A stretch of DNA of 64,000 nucleotides from Bacillus sp. EB106-08-02-XG196. Lineage in GTDB: Bacteria > Bacillota > Bacilli > Bacillales > Cytobacillaceae. The notes beneath the pieces were generated by a model, which searched no databases, was not told the DNA's origin, and saw only the letters and a list, made by a program, of their open reading frames with translations. The DNA is taken from contig NZ_JABWSY010000001.1 in assembly GCF_013396335.1 (NCBI RefSeq), positions 571,869 through 635,868 of the forward strand, read 5' to 3'. Below, piece by piece: positions 49,487 to 58,726 of the stretch (within the stretch, counting starts at the first letter, position 1; every line of letters begins with the position of its first letter). The position numbers and the translations under genes are program-made.

Positions 49487-50881
49487 TTATCCGACCTGTT
49501 CTACTTGCTCCTGCTTTAGCTTTCCTCGTTTATGATACCCCTTACCATAATAAAAGGCAGTTAAGATTCCAAGCCAAAGCGGTCCAACGATTAAAGCAAT
49601 TCTTGTATCTGGGAAGACTGCCATTAACCCAACTACTAGAAGTAAGAATGCTAATGAAAAATAAGATGTAAATGGGAATAACGGCATCTTATATTTTAAG
49701 CCTCCCAATTGATTTGGAGTTAATCCCTTCCGATACTTGATTTGAGATAATAAAATCATCGACCAAGTCCAAATTGCACCAAACGTTGAGATCGCTGTTA
49801 CCCATGTAAATACTTTTGCCGGTACTAAATAGTTAAGAACAACACCCACTAACAGTGCACCCGCTGTTACTAACACGGCTTTACTAGGAACACCATTCTT
49901 GTTTAATTTACCTAATCCCTTAGGTGCCTCATCATTTTCAGCTAAGTTAAATAGCATCCGTGCTGTACTAAAGATTCCTCCGTTACACGATGAAAGTGCA
50001 GCGGTCAAGACAACAAAGTTAATAATTCCGGCTGCAGCAGGAATTCCAAGCTTATCAAAGGTCAAAACGAACGGACTGCCTTGCGCGCCGATTTCGGTCC
50101 AAGGATAAATCGACATAATCACAAACAAGGCACCTACATAGAAAATAAGAATTCGCCAGAAAACAGTATCAATCGCTCTAGATAATGTTTTTTCCGGATT
50201 CTTTACTTCCCCAGCCGTAATCCCAATCATCTCAATTCCTAAGAAAGCAAACATAACCATTTGTAAGGACATTAATACCCCAGTGATCCCATTTGGAAGG
50301 ATTCCACCGTTCTCCCAAAGATTACTGATACCAGTAGCGATACCGCCATTACCAATTCCTAAAGCAATCATTCCAAGACCACTCACAATCATGAAGATGA
50401 TTGTAATAATCTTAATTAACGCAAACCAAAATTCAAGTTCTCCATAGGCTTTTACATTCAGGAAATTGACAGAAGCCATGATCACTAATGCTGCCAGTGC
50501 CCAAATCCAGCGAGGTACTTCTGGGAACCAATACTCCATGTAGATTCCTGCTGCGGTAATCTCAGCCATACACGTTACAACCCATAAGAACCAATAATTC
50601 CATCCTGTTAGGAAACCAGGCAAGGCGCCTAAATAATCGCGGGCATATTGACTAAAGGATCCTGCAACTGGCTTCTGAATCGCCATCTCACCAAGTGCCC
50701 TCATAATAAAGAACATAATCATACCGGCAAATGCATAACCAAGAATAATACCAGGTCCCGCTAGCTTAATAGCAGTTGCTGACCCTAGAAACAGACCTAC
50801 CCCAATGGCGGCTCCTAAGGACATTAGCGTAATATGTCTTTCTTCTAAACCTCTTTGTAATTGATTTGGATTTTTTTGCAT
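49487..50881 (-). CDS. AAT-family amino acid permease, probable alanine uptake
   Basis: 464 aa, twelve membrane segments. N-terminal LQRGLEERHITLMSLGAAIGVGLFLGSATAIKLAGPG is the hallmark of the amino acid transporter family (AapA/ProY/CycA group); EITAAGIYMEYWFP near 107 and the conserved GIEMIGITAGEVKNPEKTLSRAI near 220 follow. It is divergent from the AdeR gene, and Ald and Alr follow that, so D- or L-alanine is the most likely substrate. A good cre box lies 122 bases upstream. ATG start with TAGGGGG upstream. Confidence 0.82.
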   Translation of the reverse strand: MQKNPNQLQRGLEERHITLMSLGAAIGVGLFLGSATAIKLAGPGIILGYAFAGMIMFFIMRALGEMAIQKPVAGSFSQYARDYLGALPGFLTGWNYWFLWVVTCMAEITAAGIYMEYWFPEVPRWIWALAALVIMASVNFLNVKAYGELEFWFALIKIITIIFMIVSGLGMIALGIGNGGIATGISNLWENGGILPNGITGVLMSLQMVMFAFLGIEMIGITAGEVKNPEKTLSRAIDTVFWRILIFYVGALFVIMSIYPWTEIGAQGSPFVLTFDKLGIPAAAGIINFVVLTAALSSCNGGIFSTARMLFNLAENDEAPKGLGKLNKNGVPSKAVLVTAGALLVGVVLNYLVPAKVFTWVTAISTFGAIWTWSMILLSQIKYRKGLTPNQLGGLKYKMPLFPFTSYFSLAFLLLVVGLMAVFPDTRIALIVGPLWLGILTAFYYGKGYHKRGKLKQEQVEQVG

Positions 50882-51002
50882 CGTCTACCCCCTATTTTAG
50901 TTTAAATCTCCTATTTCCCTTTTTCAGTAAAAAAGATACAATATTATTCGAATAAAACCTACTGTTTATATTTAAATAATATCCTCCTATTCTTTTTTAA
51001 AA

Positions 51003-51016
51003 TGATAGCGTTTCCA
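51003..51016 (+). promoter_or_regulatory. cre box between permease and AdeR genes
   Basis: TGATAGCGTTTCCA matches TGWAARCGYTWNCW at 13 of 14 positions including the central CG. It is in the 295-bp divergent gap, so CcpA could repress alanine uptake, AdeR or both. Confidence 0.6.
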
Positions 51017-51176
51017 ATGACTTACAGAATAAAAAAAGCGAAAACTTCGTGAAATTAATATAACATATCTGTGAACATTTTATATTGTGGAATAAAGACA
51101 AAATTATTAAAAGAATATTGTTTTAAATGACAAATACGTTACAAAGTGCACAATCTCATTGATAGAGGTGTAATAG

Positions 51177-52400
51177 ATGACAAATGATCCGTTTCGAGCA
51201 AGCTTTGATAGTTTAGAAGAATTTGCTGATATGGTAAGTGATGTTTTACATTGTCCGATAACGATAGAAGATGCAAACCATCGTCTCCTTGCCTACAGTA
51301 CCCATGATGATCGAACCGACCCGGCACGGATTGCCACGATTATCGGCCGCCGTGTCCCGGAAAGAGTGATTAATTCCTTATGGAAGGAAGGGGTCATTCC
51401 TTCCTTGTTAAACAGCCGTGAGCCTGTAAGGGTTAAGACTGTGGATGAAATTGGACTAGGAAATAGAGTTGCAGTATCCATTTGGAAGAACGATGAAGTC
51501 CTCGGCTTCATTTGGGCATTAGAGATTGAAAAAACTTTAGGCGAAGAAGAAATGGTCTGTTTAAAGCGAGCGGCGGACGCAACTAAGAATAAACTGATTC
51601 AACTGCAGAACCGAAAAAATAAAAAAGAAGAGCAATTTCAAGAATTTTTTTGGCAGCTGTTAACGAGTCATCTTTCTACCAATGAAGAAATTACTAATAA
51701 GTTTCATGCGTTGCAAATTTCACCTCCCTCATTATTTTCGGTTGCCGTCTTTCAATTTTCTAAGGAATTAGAAAGAGAAGATGAAAAGCATATAGCCTAC
51801 TTATTAAAAACCATTCAACTGCCAAAAATTTTATTGCACACGATTGACCATCAACAATTAATCTTGTTTATTTCTCTAGCTGAAATTGATCAGCCAGTGA
51901 ATAAACTAAATGCATTTTGTGAGCTGTTTGTTGCCAAAATGAAGGAACGATTTGGAATTGAGTCAATCGTCCAGGGCTATAGCAGTGTCTATCGCGATTT
52001 AGGAAAAGTGGAAAAAGCGCACAAAGAAGCTCGAACTGTACTATCAGTAAAGAGAAAATTTCCTAGTGAAGCAACAAATATCCATGGCTACCAAAGCTTA
52101 GGAATCTATAAGTATATTGATGTATTGATTGAAAAGGCCGGTACAGACCAGAACGAAAACTATTCTCTGAGAAGGCTTCAAGAATATGATAAAAAAAACA
52201 ACACCGACCTCGTTGAAACATTGGAAGTCTTCTTAAACAAAGACAGCAATGTCCATGAAGCCTCAAATCAATTAAATGTACACACAAACACACTAAACTA
52301 TCGGCTCAAACGTATATCAGAAATTGGTGAAATTAACTTAAAAGATCCAAACCAAAAAATAACCCTCTACTTAGACCTAAAAATCGAAAAGTTCAAATAG
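51177..52400 (+). CDS. adeR: PucR/CdaR-family regulator, AdeR-like activator of ald
   Basis: 407 aa. A GAF-like N-terminal domain (about 10-150: MVSDVLHCPITIEDANHRLLAYSTHDD), a central GGDEF-like region, and a C-terminal PucR-type helix-turn-helix: LEVFLNKDSNVHEASNQLNVHTNTLNYRLKRISEI near 350-385. Layout and position directly before ald match AdeR of B. subtilis, which activates alanine dehydrogenase in response to alanine (recall). ATG start with GAGGTG 7 bases upstream. The product is cytoplasmic. Confidence 0.85.
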   Translation: MTNDPFRASFDSLEEFADMVSDVLHCPITIEDANHRLLAYSTHDDRTDPARIATIIGRRVPERVINSLWKEGVIPSLLNSREPVRVKTVDEIGLGNRVAVSIWKNDEVLGFIWALEIEKTLGEEEMVCLKRAADATKNKLIQLQNRKNKKEEQFQEFFWQLLTSHLSTNEEITNKFHALQISPPSLFSVAVFQFSKELEREDEKHIAYLLKTIQLPKILLHTIDHQQLILFISLAEIDQPVNKLNAFCELFVAKMKERFGIESIVQGYSSVYRDLGKVEKAHKEARTVLSVKRKFPSEATNIHGYQSLGIYKYIDVLIEKAGTDQNENYSLRRLQEYDKKNNTDLVETLEVFLNKDSNVHEASNQLNVHTNTLNYRLKRISEIGEINLKDPNQKITLYLDLKIEKFK

Positions 52401-52401
52401 G

Positions 52402-52469
52402 AAAAGCAGGTGCCTGTCACCAAGGTGACACCAAAAGGTGTTCACCATAGGTGACAGGCACCTGCTTTT
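52402..52469. repeat. Long inverted repeat (20-bp arms) between adeR and ald
   Basis: The arm at 52402-52421 (AAAAGCAGGTGCCTGTCACC) is the exact reverse complement of 52450-52469. The 28-base loop again contains a GGTGACACC/GGTGTTCACC pair with one bulge, so almost the whole element folds into one hairpin. It starts two bases behind the adeR stop and a T run follows, so it can also terminate adeR transcription. GGTGACAGGCACC elements are, from recall, dispersed in Bacillaceae genomes. Confidence 0.8.
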
Positions 52470-52676
52470 TGAAAATTTCAACAAAACTAAATTTTATTCT
52501 ATGCTATGTAAGAATTATCATCTTTTGCTTTTATATCAAGGAATTTGTGAACGCTTTGTGTAAATCCACAAATAGAATCTTATTATTTCTGCTTTCTAAA
52601 CAAAGAAAAAATGTTTTGAAAGGATTATTCTAAAGTCAGAAAAAATCACTAAAGACTTCTAAGGGGGATAACGATA

Positions 52677-53810
52677 ATGATTATTGGCGTAGTGAAAGAA
52701 ATTAAAAACAATGAAAACCGTGTGGCACTTACTCCAGCAGGGGTGGTTTCATTTGTACAAGCTGGACATAAAGTATTAGTTGAAAAAGGGGCTGGAATTG
52801 GAAGCGGTTTCGTGGATGCAGATTACGCTCAAGCTGGTGCTGAATTGATTGAATTAGCAGCTGATGTTTGGAATCAGTCAGAAATGATTATGAAAGTGAA
52901 AGAACCACTTGAAAGTGAATACAAATATTTCCGCCCAGGTTTAGTATTATTTACGTACCTCCATTTAGCAGCAGAACCTGCATTAGCACAAGCATTAAAA
53001 GATAGCGGTGTGATTGCGATTGCTTACGAAACTGTATCTGTTAACCGTACGCTTCCGCTTCTTACACCAATGAGTGAAGTAGCTGGCCGTATGTCTGCAC
53101 AAATTGGAGCACAATTTTTACAGAAATTCAATGGCGGTAAAGGGATCCTGCTAGCAGGTGTTCCAGGGGTAAGCCGTGGTAAGGTTACCATTATTGGCGG
53201 CGGTATTGTCGGAACAAATGCTGCAAAAATGGCAATTGGTTTAGGAGCAGATGTAACCATTATTGACTTAAGCGCAGATCGTCTTCGTTACTTAGATGAC
53301 GTTTTCGGAAACCAAATTAAAACATTAATTTCAAATCCATTCAACATTGCTGAAGCAGTGAAAGAAGCTGACTTAGTCATCGGTGCAGTATTAATCCCAG
53401 GGGCAAAAGCTCCTAAGCTAGTAACAGAAGAAATGGTTAAAACGATGAAGCCTGGTTCTGTTATCGTTGACGTTGCAATTGACCAAGGCGGAAGCGTTGA
53501 AACCATTGACCACGTAACCACTCACGACAACCCAACATTTGAAAAACATGGTGTGGTTCACTATTCCGTTGCCAACATGCCTGGAGCGGTTCCAAGAACA
53601 TCTACTATGGCTCTTACAAATGCGACTGTTCCATATGCATTACAAATCGCGAACAAGGGTGTTGTGAAGGCGATCTCTGAAAATCCAGCATTAAAGCTTG
53701 GAGTGAACGTAGCAAACGGCGACATTACCTACGAAGCGGTAGCAAAAGACCTTAACTATGAATATGTACCAGTGGAAAAAGCATTGGAAAAAGAAATCGT
53801 ATTGAACTAA
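52677..53810 (+). CDS. ald: L-alanine dehydrogenase
   Basis: 377 aa, the normal length. N-terminal [23 protein letters not shown] with the substrate Arg15, [10 protein letters not shown] with the catalytic Lys region near 74, TYLHLAAEP with His near 95, and the NAD fold [22 protein letters not shown] near 170-190. It converts L-alanine, NAD and water to pyruvate, ammonia and NADH in the cytoplasm. AdeR is encoded just upstream and a terminator follows. Start ATG with AAGGGGGAT upstream. In sporulating Bacillus it feeds alanine to the TCA cycle. Confidence 0.97.
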   Translation: MIIGVVKEIKNNENRVALTPAGVVSFVQAGHKVLVEKGAGIGSGFVDADYAQAGAELIELAADVWNQSEMIMKVKEPLESEYKYFRPGLVLFTYLHLAAEPALAQALKDSGVIAIAYETVSVNRTLPLLTPMSEVAGRMSAQIGAQFLQKFNGGKGILLAGVPGVSRGKVTIIGGGIVGTNAAKMAIGLGADVTIIDLSADRLRYLDDVFGNQIKTLISNPFNIAEAVKEADLVIGAVLIPGAKAPKLVTEEMVKTMKPGSVIVDVAIDQGGSVETIDHVTTHDNPTFEKHGVVHYSVANMPGAVPRTSTMALTNATVPYALQIANKGVVKAISENPALKLGVNVANGDITYEAVAKDLNYEYVPVEKALEKEIVLN

Positions 53811-53820
53811 CCATCTTGGT

Positions 53821-53848
53821 ACCCTCAAGTTTATCTTGAGGGTTTTTT
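53821..53848 (+). terminator. Rho-independent terminator of ald
   Basis: ACCCTCAAG (53821-53829) pairs with CTTGAGGGT (53835-53843), 5-base loop, then TTTTTT. The alr ribosome site follows closely, so alr has partial read-through or its own promoter. Confidence 0.9.
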
Positions 53849-53870
53849 CATAGGAATTCAGGGAGGGAGA

Positions 53871-55055
53871 ATGGTGAATCTACAGAGTTATCGAGATACA
53901 TGGGCTGAAGTATCCTTAGGCGCCATCAAGCATAATATCAATCAATTTAAAAAATATATTGGAGAGTCCGTGAACTTGATGGCGGTGGTAAAAGCAGATG
54001 GTTACGGTCATGGAGCAGTTCCGGCTGCAAGAACAGCAGTAGAAGCTGGTGCAGATTATCTAGCAGTGGCCATCTTGGATGAAGCAATTGAACTACGCGA
54101 GGCTGGAATAACCGAGCCCATTCTTGTTCTAGGATATACTCCCATCCGCTCCATTCGGCAGGCGATAATTGCCGGGGTTGATTTAACCGTTTTTAGTGAG
54201 GACGTACTAGACGAAATTATTTTTCAGTCTGAGGTTTTTCAAAAAACGGTATCCATCCATTTAAAAATCGATACGGGAATGACAAGAATAGGTGTACAGA
54301 CCCGGGAAGAATCACTGGATTTAGCAATAAAAGCGTTAATGTCACCATTTGTGACGCTAAAAGGCATTTTCACTCACTTCGCTAACGCTGATAGTGAGGA
54401 TCCATCCTATACATTACAGCAATTCGAACGATTTCGTTCCTTTATTTCTTTTATAAATGACAACGGAATTTCTATCCCGTTAAAGCATTGTTGTAATACC
54501 GCTGGGACAATGAATTTTCCTGAAATGCACCTGGATATGGTCCGTGTCGGAATTGGATTATACGGTCTGTATCCGGACATATCTTTAAAGAAACATCCCA
54601 TCTCACTTCTACAAGCCATGACGCTTAAAACGAAAATTGCTGGACTTAAAAAAGCAGCCAAGTCGCAGCCCGTTAGCTATGGATGCACCTTTATTCCTTC
54701 AAGTGAAAGGGTCATTGCCACCCTTCCAATCGGATATGCAGATGGACTCTCAAGACACCTTTCCAACTGCGGGCAATTTCTCTTACAGGGACAAAAGGTT
54801 TCAGTGGCGGGACGTGTATGTATGGACCAAACGATGATCGATGTTACCAACGTACCCTCCTGTCAGCAAGGAGATGAAGTGATTATTTTTGGAGGAAATG
54901 ACAACGCGTTTCAATCGATTGATGAAATCGCACTTCTCATGGGGACGATTAACTATGAGGTTGTCTGTTTGATTGGGAAGCGGGTTCCGCGCATTTATAC
55001 TGTCTTAGGTAATGAAATTCACGATCAATTCCTGCAATCCATAGGCTACAGATAA
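53871..55055 (+). CDS. alr: Alanine racemase
   Basis: 394 aa, fold type III PLP enzyme. NLMAVVKADGYGHGAVPAA near 35-50 holds the PLP Lys, HLKIDTGMTRIG lies near 137, and VSYGCTFIPSSERVIATLPIGYADGLSR near 265-292 contains the second catalytic Tyr and the phosphate-binding region. AGRVCMDQTMID is the conserved C-terminal signature. It interconverts L- and D-alanine. Its position next to ald and an alanine permease suggests a catabolic copy that turns D-alanine (for example from cell-wall turnover) into L-alanine for Ald. A second, biosynthetic racemase is expected elsewhere. ATG start with GGGAGG upstream. Confidence 0.95.
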   Translation: MVNLQSYRDTWAEVSLGAIKHNINQFKKYIGESVNLMAVVKADGYGHGAVPAARTAVEAGADYLAVAILDEAIELREAGITEPILVLGYTPIRSIRQAIIAGVDLTVFSEDVLDEIIFQSEVFQKTVSIHLKIDTGMTRIGVQTREESLDLAIKALMSPFVTLKGIFTHFANADSEDPSYTLQQFERFRSFISFINDNGISIPLKHCCNTAGTMNFPEMHLDMVRVGIGLYGLYPDISLKKHPISLLQAMTLKTKIAGLKKAAKSQPVSYGCTFIPSSERVIATLPIGYADGLSRHLSNCGQFLLQGQKVSVAGRVCMDQTMIDVTNVPSCQQGDEVIIFGGNDNAFQSIDEIALLMGTINYEVVCLIGKRVPRIYTVLGNEIHDQFLQSIGYR

Positions 55056-55062
55056 TTCATAA

Positions 55063-55098
55063 AAAACAGGTCAAATCCACTTCGATGTGACCTGTTTT
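55063..55098. terminator. Bidirectional terminator between convergent genes
   Basis: AAAACAGGTCA (55063-55073) pairs with TGACCTGTTTT (55088-55098). It serves alr on the plus strand and the YdjM-like gene on the minus strand. Confidence 0.85.
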
Positions 55099-55101
55099 AA
55101 A

Positions 55102-55728
55102 CTATAATTCTATCTTTGAAACAGGTAAGAACAGCTTAATTCCACGCTTATTAAACGGTAATATTTTTAGATCGGCCAGTAAATGACTGATGTATCCCCC
55201 AAGACAGGCATAGAAAACACCATTGATTCCAAGTGATACCTCTAGTTTTGAAGCGATGATTCCAAAGAAAATAACACCTAAGATGGAATGTGTATAGCTG
55301 CGATGCGAGGAAATAGAAGCAATGATGACATACACCCCTAGCAGAATTAACCATACTTCAGACAACGATATTCCCCCGAATAGGACACCTATTCCTGTAA
55401 TGGTTAACATATGCTTTTGTTTGATGAGTGACGAGACAATCATAATCACCAATCCGCTCCCGATACCAAACCATTTATCAACTGCTTTTCCCTCATAAAA
55501 ACTATAAAAAACCATCAAGACTCCAATTAATAATGCCGTCAACCGAATCACCTTATGGGATAAGGTAATTTTGCCGCGTAGCTTTCCATCAATATCTAAA
55601 TCAGGCATTAAACCCGATACTGCTCCTAGTCCAACGAGAATCATTGTCTCAGTGGGAGAGGAATGAAAGGTGTTGGCAGCGATAAATCCTGTTGCAGCTC
55701 CGATTGCTGTATGCGCGGTACCATTCAA
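55102..55728 (-). CDS. YdjM/DUF457-family membrane-bound metal-dependent hydrolase-like protein
   Basis: 208 aa from a TTG at 55726-55728, chosen because GAGGTGG lies 8 bases upstream; a GTG at 55740 would overlap that site. Five to six membrane segments. The conserved metal-site motifs are GTAHTAIGAATG at the start, SGLMPDLDIDGKLR, then SHRSYTHSILG near 145 and SHLLADLKILPF near 185. Family members (E. coli YdjM is LexA-controlled) are thought to be lipid- or membrane-related hydrolases, but the function is not established. Single gene facing alr. Confidence 0.78.
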   Translation of the reverse strand: MNGTAHTAIGAATGFIAANTFHSSPTETMILVGLGAVSGLMPDLDIDGKLRGKITLSHKVIRLTALLIGVLMVFYSFYEGKAVDKWFGIGSGLVIMIVSSLIKQKHMLTITGIGVLFGGISLSEVWLILLGVYVIIASISSHRSYTHSILGVIFFGIIASKLEVSLGINGVFYACLGGYISHLLADLKILPFNKRGIKLFLPVSKIEL

Positions 55729-55823
55729 TGTTAATTCCACCTCTATTATGTTGTTATCCCTATCCTACACCAAAACATTTGTTCTGTTTAGTAATTTCAT
55801 CAAAAACCCTACTATTATCCTAT

Positions 55824-55851
55824 GAAAAAATAGCCAGGCATCACCCTGGCT
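55824..55851 (-). terminator. Terminator overlapping the end of the S9 peptidase gene
   Basis: AGCCAGG (55832-55838) pairs with CCTGGCT (55845-55851), loop CATCAC, followed on the minus strand by TTTTTT. The stem includes the stop codon. Confidence 0.8.
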
Positions 55852-57634
55852 GCTTTCCTAAATACTTTTCTAGAAACTCCGCCATCTCCGTATACGAAGT
55901 TATTTTATTCTTCAGCTTCATCATCGTATGTCCCTCCTCTTCGATCCTGCTATACTGGACAGGATGATTTCGCTCCTTTAGTTTCTTCACAATCTGATCT
56001 GACTCTTGGATGGGGACTCGCGGGTCATTCACGCCATGAATGACCATTAGCGGTGCTTTAATATTATCCGCATGATTCAACGGGTCGATTTGGTCAAAAA
56101 AATCGCCATCACTTTCAATGGTCCCATATTCTTTCTCTCTTAGCTTTTTCCGCCAAGGACTTGTTGTTTTTAAAAACGTTCGGATACTAGACATTCCGAC
56201 GATATCAATGGCGGCTGCCCAAAGGTTCGGAAAGTGACTGATGGCAGCCAGTACGACAAATCCACCATAGCTTCCACCCACAATAGCGGCCTTATCTGCA
56301 TCAATATCCCCTGCTTTTCTGAGCCAATCCATTAAAAAAATAACATCCTTCACCGCGTCCATACGCTTTCGCCTATCATCTAGATGAGTGTAGGTTTTTC
56401 CATAACCTGTACTGCCACGGATATTAGGGGCAACTACCGCATATCCCTGGTTTAAAAAATATTGCAAAAAGGGGCTGTATACGGCGCGGCTTTGACTTTC
56501 CGGACCTCCATGAATATAGACAACCACAGGGGCCTTCCTCTCTTTGTTAGCAGGCTTATAGTAAAAAGCAGGTATTTGCAGCTGATCAAAGGATGGAAAT
56601 GTTATCGGCTCAGGTTCTATTAATTTTTCCTCAAGAACTGGTGAACGCGAGATGTAGGTAAGCCGCTTCGCTTGGATGGTCTTTAGGTCAACCTCCCATA
56701 TATCAGGGGGATGTGCAGGTCCATTTAACACGAATCCGAGCTTTTGATTATCTGGTGAAAATCTAAGATTGTACATCACGCCCATAGGAGTTTCCCAGTT
56801 ATACAAATTTGTTCTCTCCAGGTCTACTAGAAAGCCCCTGGATATTCCCCCTTCATTCATCGAAAATGCTAATTTGTTCTTATCCTTGTTCATGACTAAG
56901 TCTTCAATGTCCCACTCGCCCCGCTCGAGCCAAGTAAATTGTTTATTGGCTATCTGAATCATTGCCAGCCCGAAGAACTCTCTGTTTTGATTGGTTAATA
57001 GATAGAGATGATCTGCATCTTTATTAAAATGGAAATCTTTATAGCCTGCTTCACCCTTATGCTCGGTGATCCAGTCCATTTTTCCCGTTAAAAGTGAAAA
57101 TACCCCTAAATCATGATCAAGGGGCGTGTTTGTTTTTTTTACTAATAAAGACTTTCCATCAGGAAACCATTTTTCCACCGAATACGTTCCATCTCCGGCA
57201 AAGACACGGCGAATTTCTAATGTCTCCAAGTTTTGTATATAAATATCTAAAAAAGCTTGATTCCGGCGGTTGCTCGACCAGGCAATCCATTTTCCGTCAG
57301 GAGAGCTGTCACCGAACAAATGAAGATGTTCCGGGGAGTTTGTCAGTGCGACTTTTTCGTCATCCTCCTTTAATAAGTACAATTGCTCCTTTTCATCGCC
57401 ATCTGCATCCATCCCATAAACTAAATTCGAGGTTCCGGCAATATATTTAATAAAGGTGATTCCTTTCATAGAAAAAGAGGTTTGCGCGGGCCACCTGTCC
57501 TCTCGGTCAAGCTCCCATACCTGGGGGACCCCTGTTAAATCAGAAATAAAACTGATTTTTTTACCATTGGGATCGTATTCAAAATTTTTCACCATACGCA
57601 CGTGTATATAAGGGTCAATGGTTATTTCCTTCAT
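55841..57634 (-). CDS. S9-family (prolyl oligopeptidase-type) serine peptidase
   Basis: 597 aa from the ATG at 57632-57634 with GGTGG 7 bases upstream. A longer ATG frame begins inside an AAAGGAGG box and is less likely, though it cannot be excluded. N-terminal beta-propeller (about 1-340, repeats such as FSPDNQKLGFVLNG), then an alpha/beta hydrolase: VVYIHGGPESQSR near 377, nucleophile Ser in AAIVGGSYGGFVVL near 458, Asp in MVIHGVNDPRVP near 542 and His in EEEGHTMM near 577. Cytoplasmic, no signal peptide. It probably cleaves short peptides or acyl-peptides. It lies 75 bases behind the kinase gene. Confidence 0.88.
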   Translation of the reverse strand: MKEITIDPYIHVRMVKNFEYDPNGKKISFISDLTGVPQVWELDREDRWPAQTSFSMKGITFIKYIAGTSNLVYGMDADGDEKEQLYLLKEDDEKVALTNSPEHLHLFGDSSPDGKWIAWSSNRRNQAFLDIYIQNLETLEIRRVFAGDGTYSVEKWFPDGKSLLVKKTNTPLDHDLGVFSLLTGKMDWITEHKGEAGYKDFHFNKDADHLYLLTNQNREFFGLAMIQIANKQFTWLERGEWDIEDLVMNKDKNKLAFSMNEGGISRGFLVDLERTNLYNWETPMGVMYNLRFSPDNQKLGFVLNGPAHPPDIWEVDLKTIQAKRLTYISRSPVLEEKLIEPEPITFPSFDQLQIPAFYYKPANKERKAPVVVYIHGGPESQSRAVYSPFLQYFLNQGYAVVAPNIRGSTGYGKTYTHLDDRRKRMDAVKDVIFLMDWLRKAGDIDADKAAIVGGSYGGFVVLAAISHFPNLWAAAIDIVGMSSIRTFLKTTSPWRKKLREKEYGTIESDGDFFDQIDPLNHADNIKAPLMVIHGVNDPRVPIQESDQIVKKLKERNHPVQYSRIEEEGHTMMKLKNKITSYTEMAEFLEKYLGKQPG

Positions 57635-57709
57635 TCCATTCCCACCAATCACGATATCTTTTTTAAAAAGTCTACCTCCTTTCATTCTATTTAAATAGGT
57701 TTGGGTTCA

Positions 57710-58603
57710 TTACTCTAGAAAATCGATAAACCATTTTACGCATTGGTATGTTTTCGTCCAGTCCGGATCTTGATCTTCTATCCCCCAGCATGCATAAAGT
57801 GTCCCTAAGGCAATCGAAGCTTTAAGCAGTCGCGGAAGGTCCAGTCCCATTTGTTCACTGATGGTATCCACTCGGAGCTTCAGGATGTTTTTTGGCTGAG
57901 CCTTTGAATCTAGTTGATTGATTAAAAAGGAAACAACATCAAAATAAGTGTCCCCTGCAACGCCTTTTGGGTCAATCGCCATCCAGCCCTTCTGCTCGGA
58001 ATACAGAATATTCTCGTGGTGCAAGTCACCATGAAGGAGTTCGGGTCCCTCCGATGATTCCATCACCTGTTGAAAAAACTCTTCTGCTAACTGAACATGT
58101 TCCATTGAGATCTGCACATCCCCTGTTTCCCGATACCGTTTAAGTCCCTCAAACCAGTGTGTTAGGGATGGCGTCAAGGTTCCATCAGGAATAGGTCTGC
58201 GAATAGCCTTCCAAACCTTTATGTAATTTTCCAAAACAATCATTTCATCGGTTTCTTCTGAAAGCATGGTTCCTGGCACAAGCCGCTCCAGCAGCATGAC
58301 GCCATTTTTCGGGTCAGACTTCATAAGTTTGGCACAGCCCTCCCCATTGTAGGCTTGAAGCGTCACCATTTCATTATGAGTATCAAAGTTCGGTACACCC
58401 AGCTTCAAGATATAAGGTGTTCCCTTTGAATCTCTTACCTTTATTACATAATTATAAGAAAGGTTCGTAACTGGACCCTCACTCGTAAGATCCCACTGTT
58501 CTAAATAGGTTTGGACGGTGGACTCTAACGTCTGTACCCAAGCCTTTCCATCCGAGCCAAAGGCATTGATAATTTTATTCTGGAATTCAATTGGAATTTT
58601 CAT
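57710..58603 (-). CDS. APH(6)-like aminoglycoside phosphotransferase family kinase
   Basis: 297 aa. The active-site segment LLHGDLHHENILYSEQKGWMAIDPKGVAGDTYFDV near 193-225 has the HGD catalytic Asp and the IDPKG motif found in streptomycin 6-kinases (StrB type). The N-terminus WDLTSEGPVTNLSYNYVIKVRDSKGTPYILKLGVP forms the ATP lobe. It may phosphorylate streptomycin-like compounds or another small molecule; genuine resistance cannot be concluded from sequence. ATG start with TAGGAG upstream. Single promoter region after the sigD terminator, followed by the S9 peptidase. Confidence 0.8.
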   Translation of the reverse strand: MKIPIEFQNKIINAFGSDGKAWVQTLESTVQTYLEQWDLTSEGPVTNLSYNYVIKVRDSKGTPYILKLGVPNFDTHNEMVTLQAYNGEGCAKLMKSDPKNGVMLLERLVPGTMLSEETDEMIVLENYIKVWKAIRRPIPDGTLTPSLTHWFEGLKRYRETGDVQISMEHVQLAEEFFQQVMESSEGPELLHGDLHHENILYSEQKGWMAIDPKGVAGDTYFDVVSFLINQLDSKAQPKNILKLRVDTISEQMGLDLPRLLKASIALGTLYACWGIEDQDPDWTKTYQCVKWFIDFLE

Positions 58604-58680
58604 AAAATGGTATTCTCCTAACCTGTAGAATTTTCAATGATATATAATTTCAACAGTTCCATTCATAATCCCTTTTTATA

Positions 58681-58713
58681 AAAAAGAGACGAACCGAGGG
58701 GAACGATTCGTCT
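58681..58713 (-). terminator. Terminator behind sigD (repeat-family hairpin)
   Basis: AGACGAA (58687-58693) pairs with TTCGTCT (58707-58713); the loop contains CCGAGGGGAACG. A T run follows on the minus strand. It closes the flagellar operon and resembles the hairpins at 10643 and 48634. Confidence 0.75.
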
Positions 58714-58726
58714 TGAACATAGGAAT

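Noticed and set aside
52402..52469. Inverted repeat as a CRISPR or phage attachment site
   Set aside because: Only one copy, no spacer array, no integrase or tRNA nearby.
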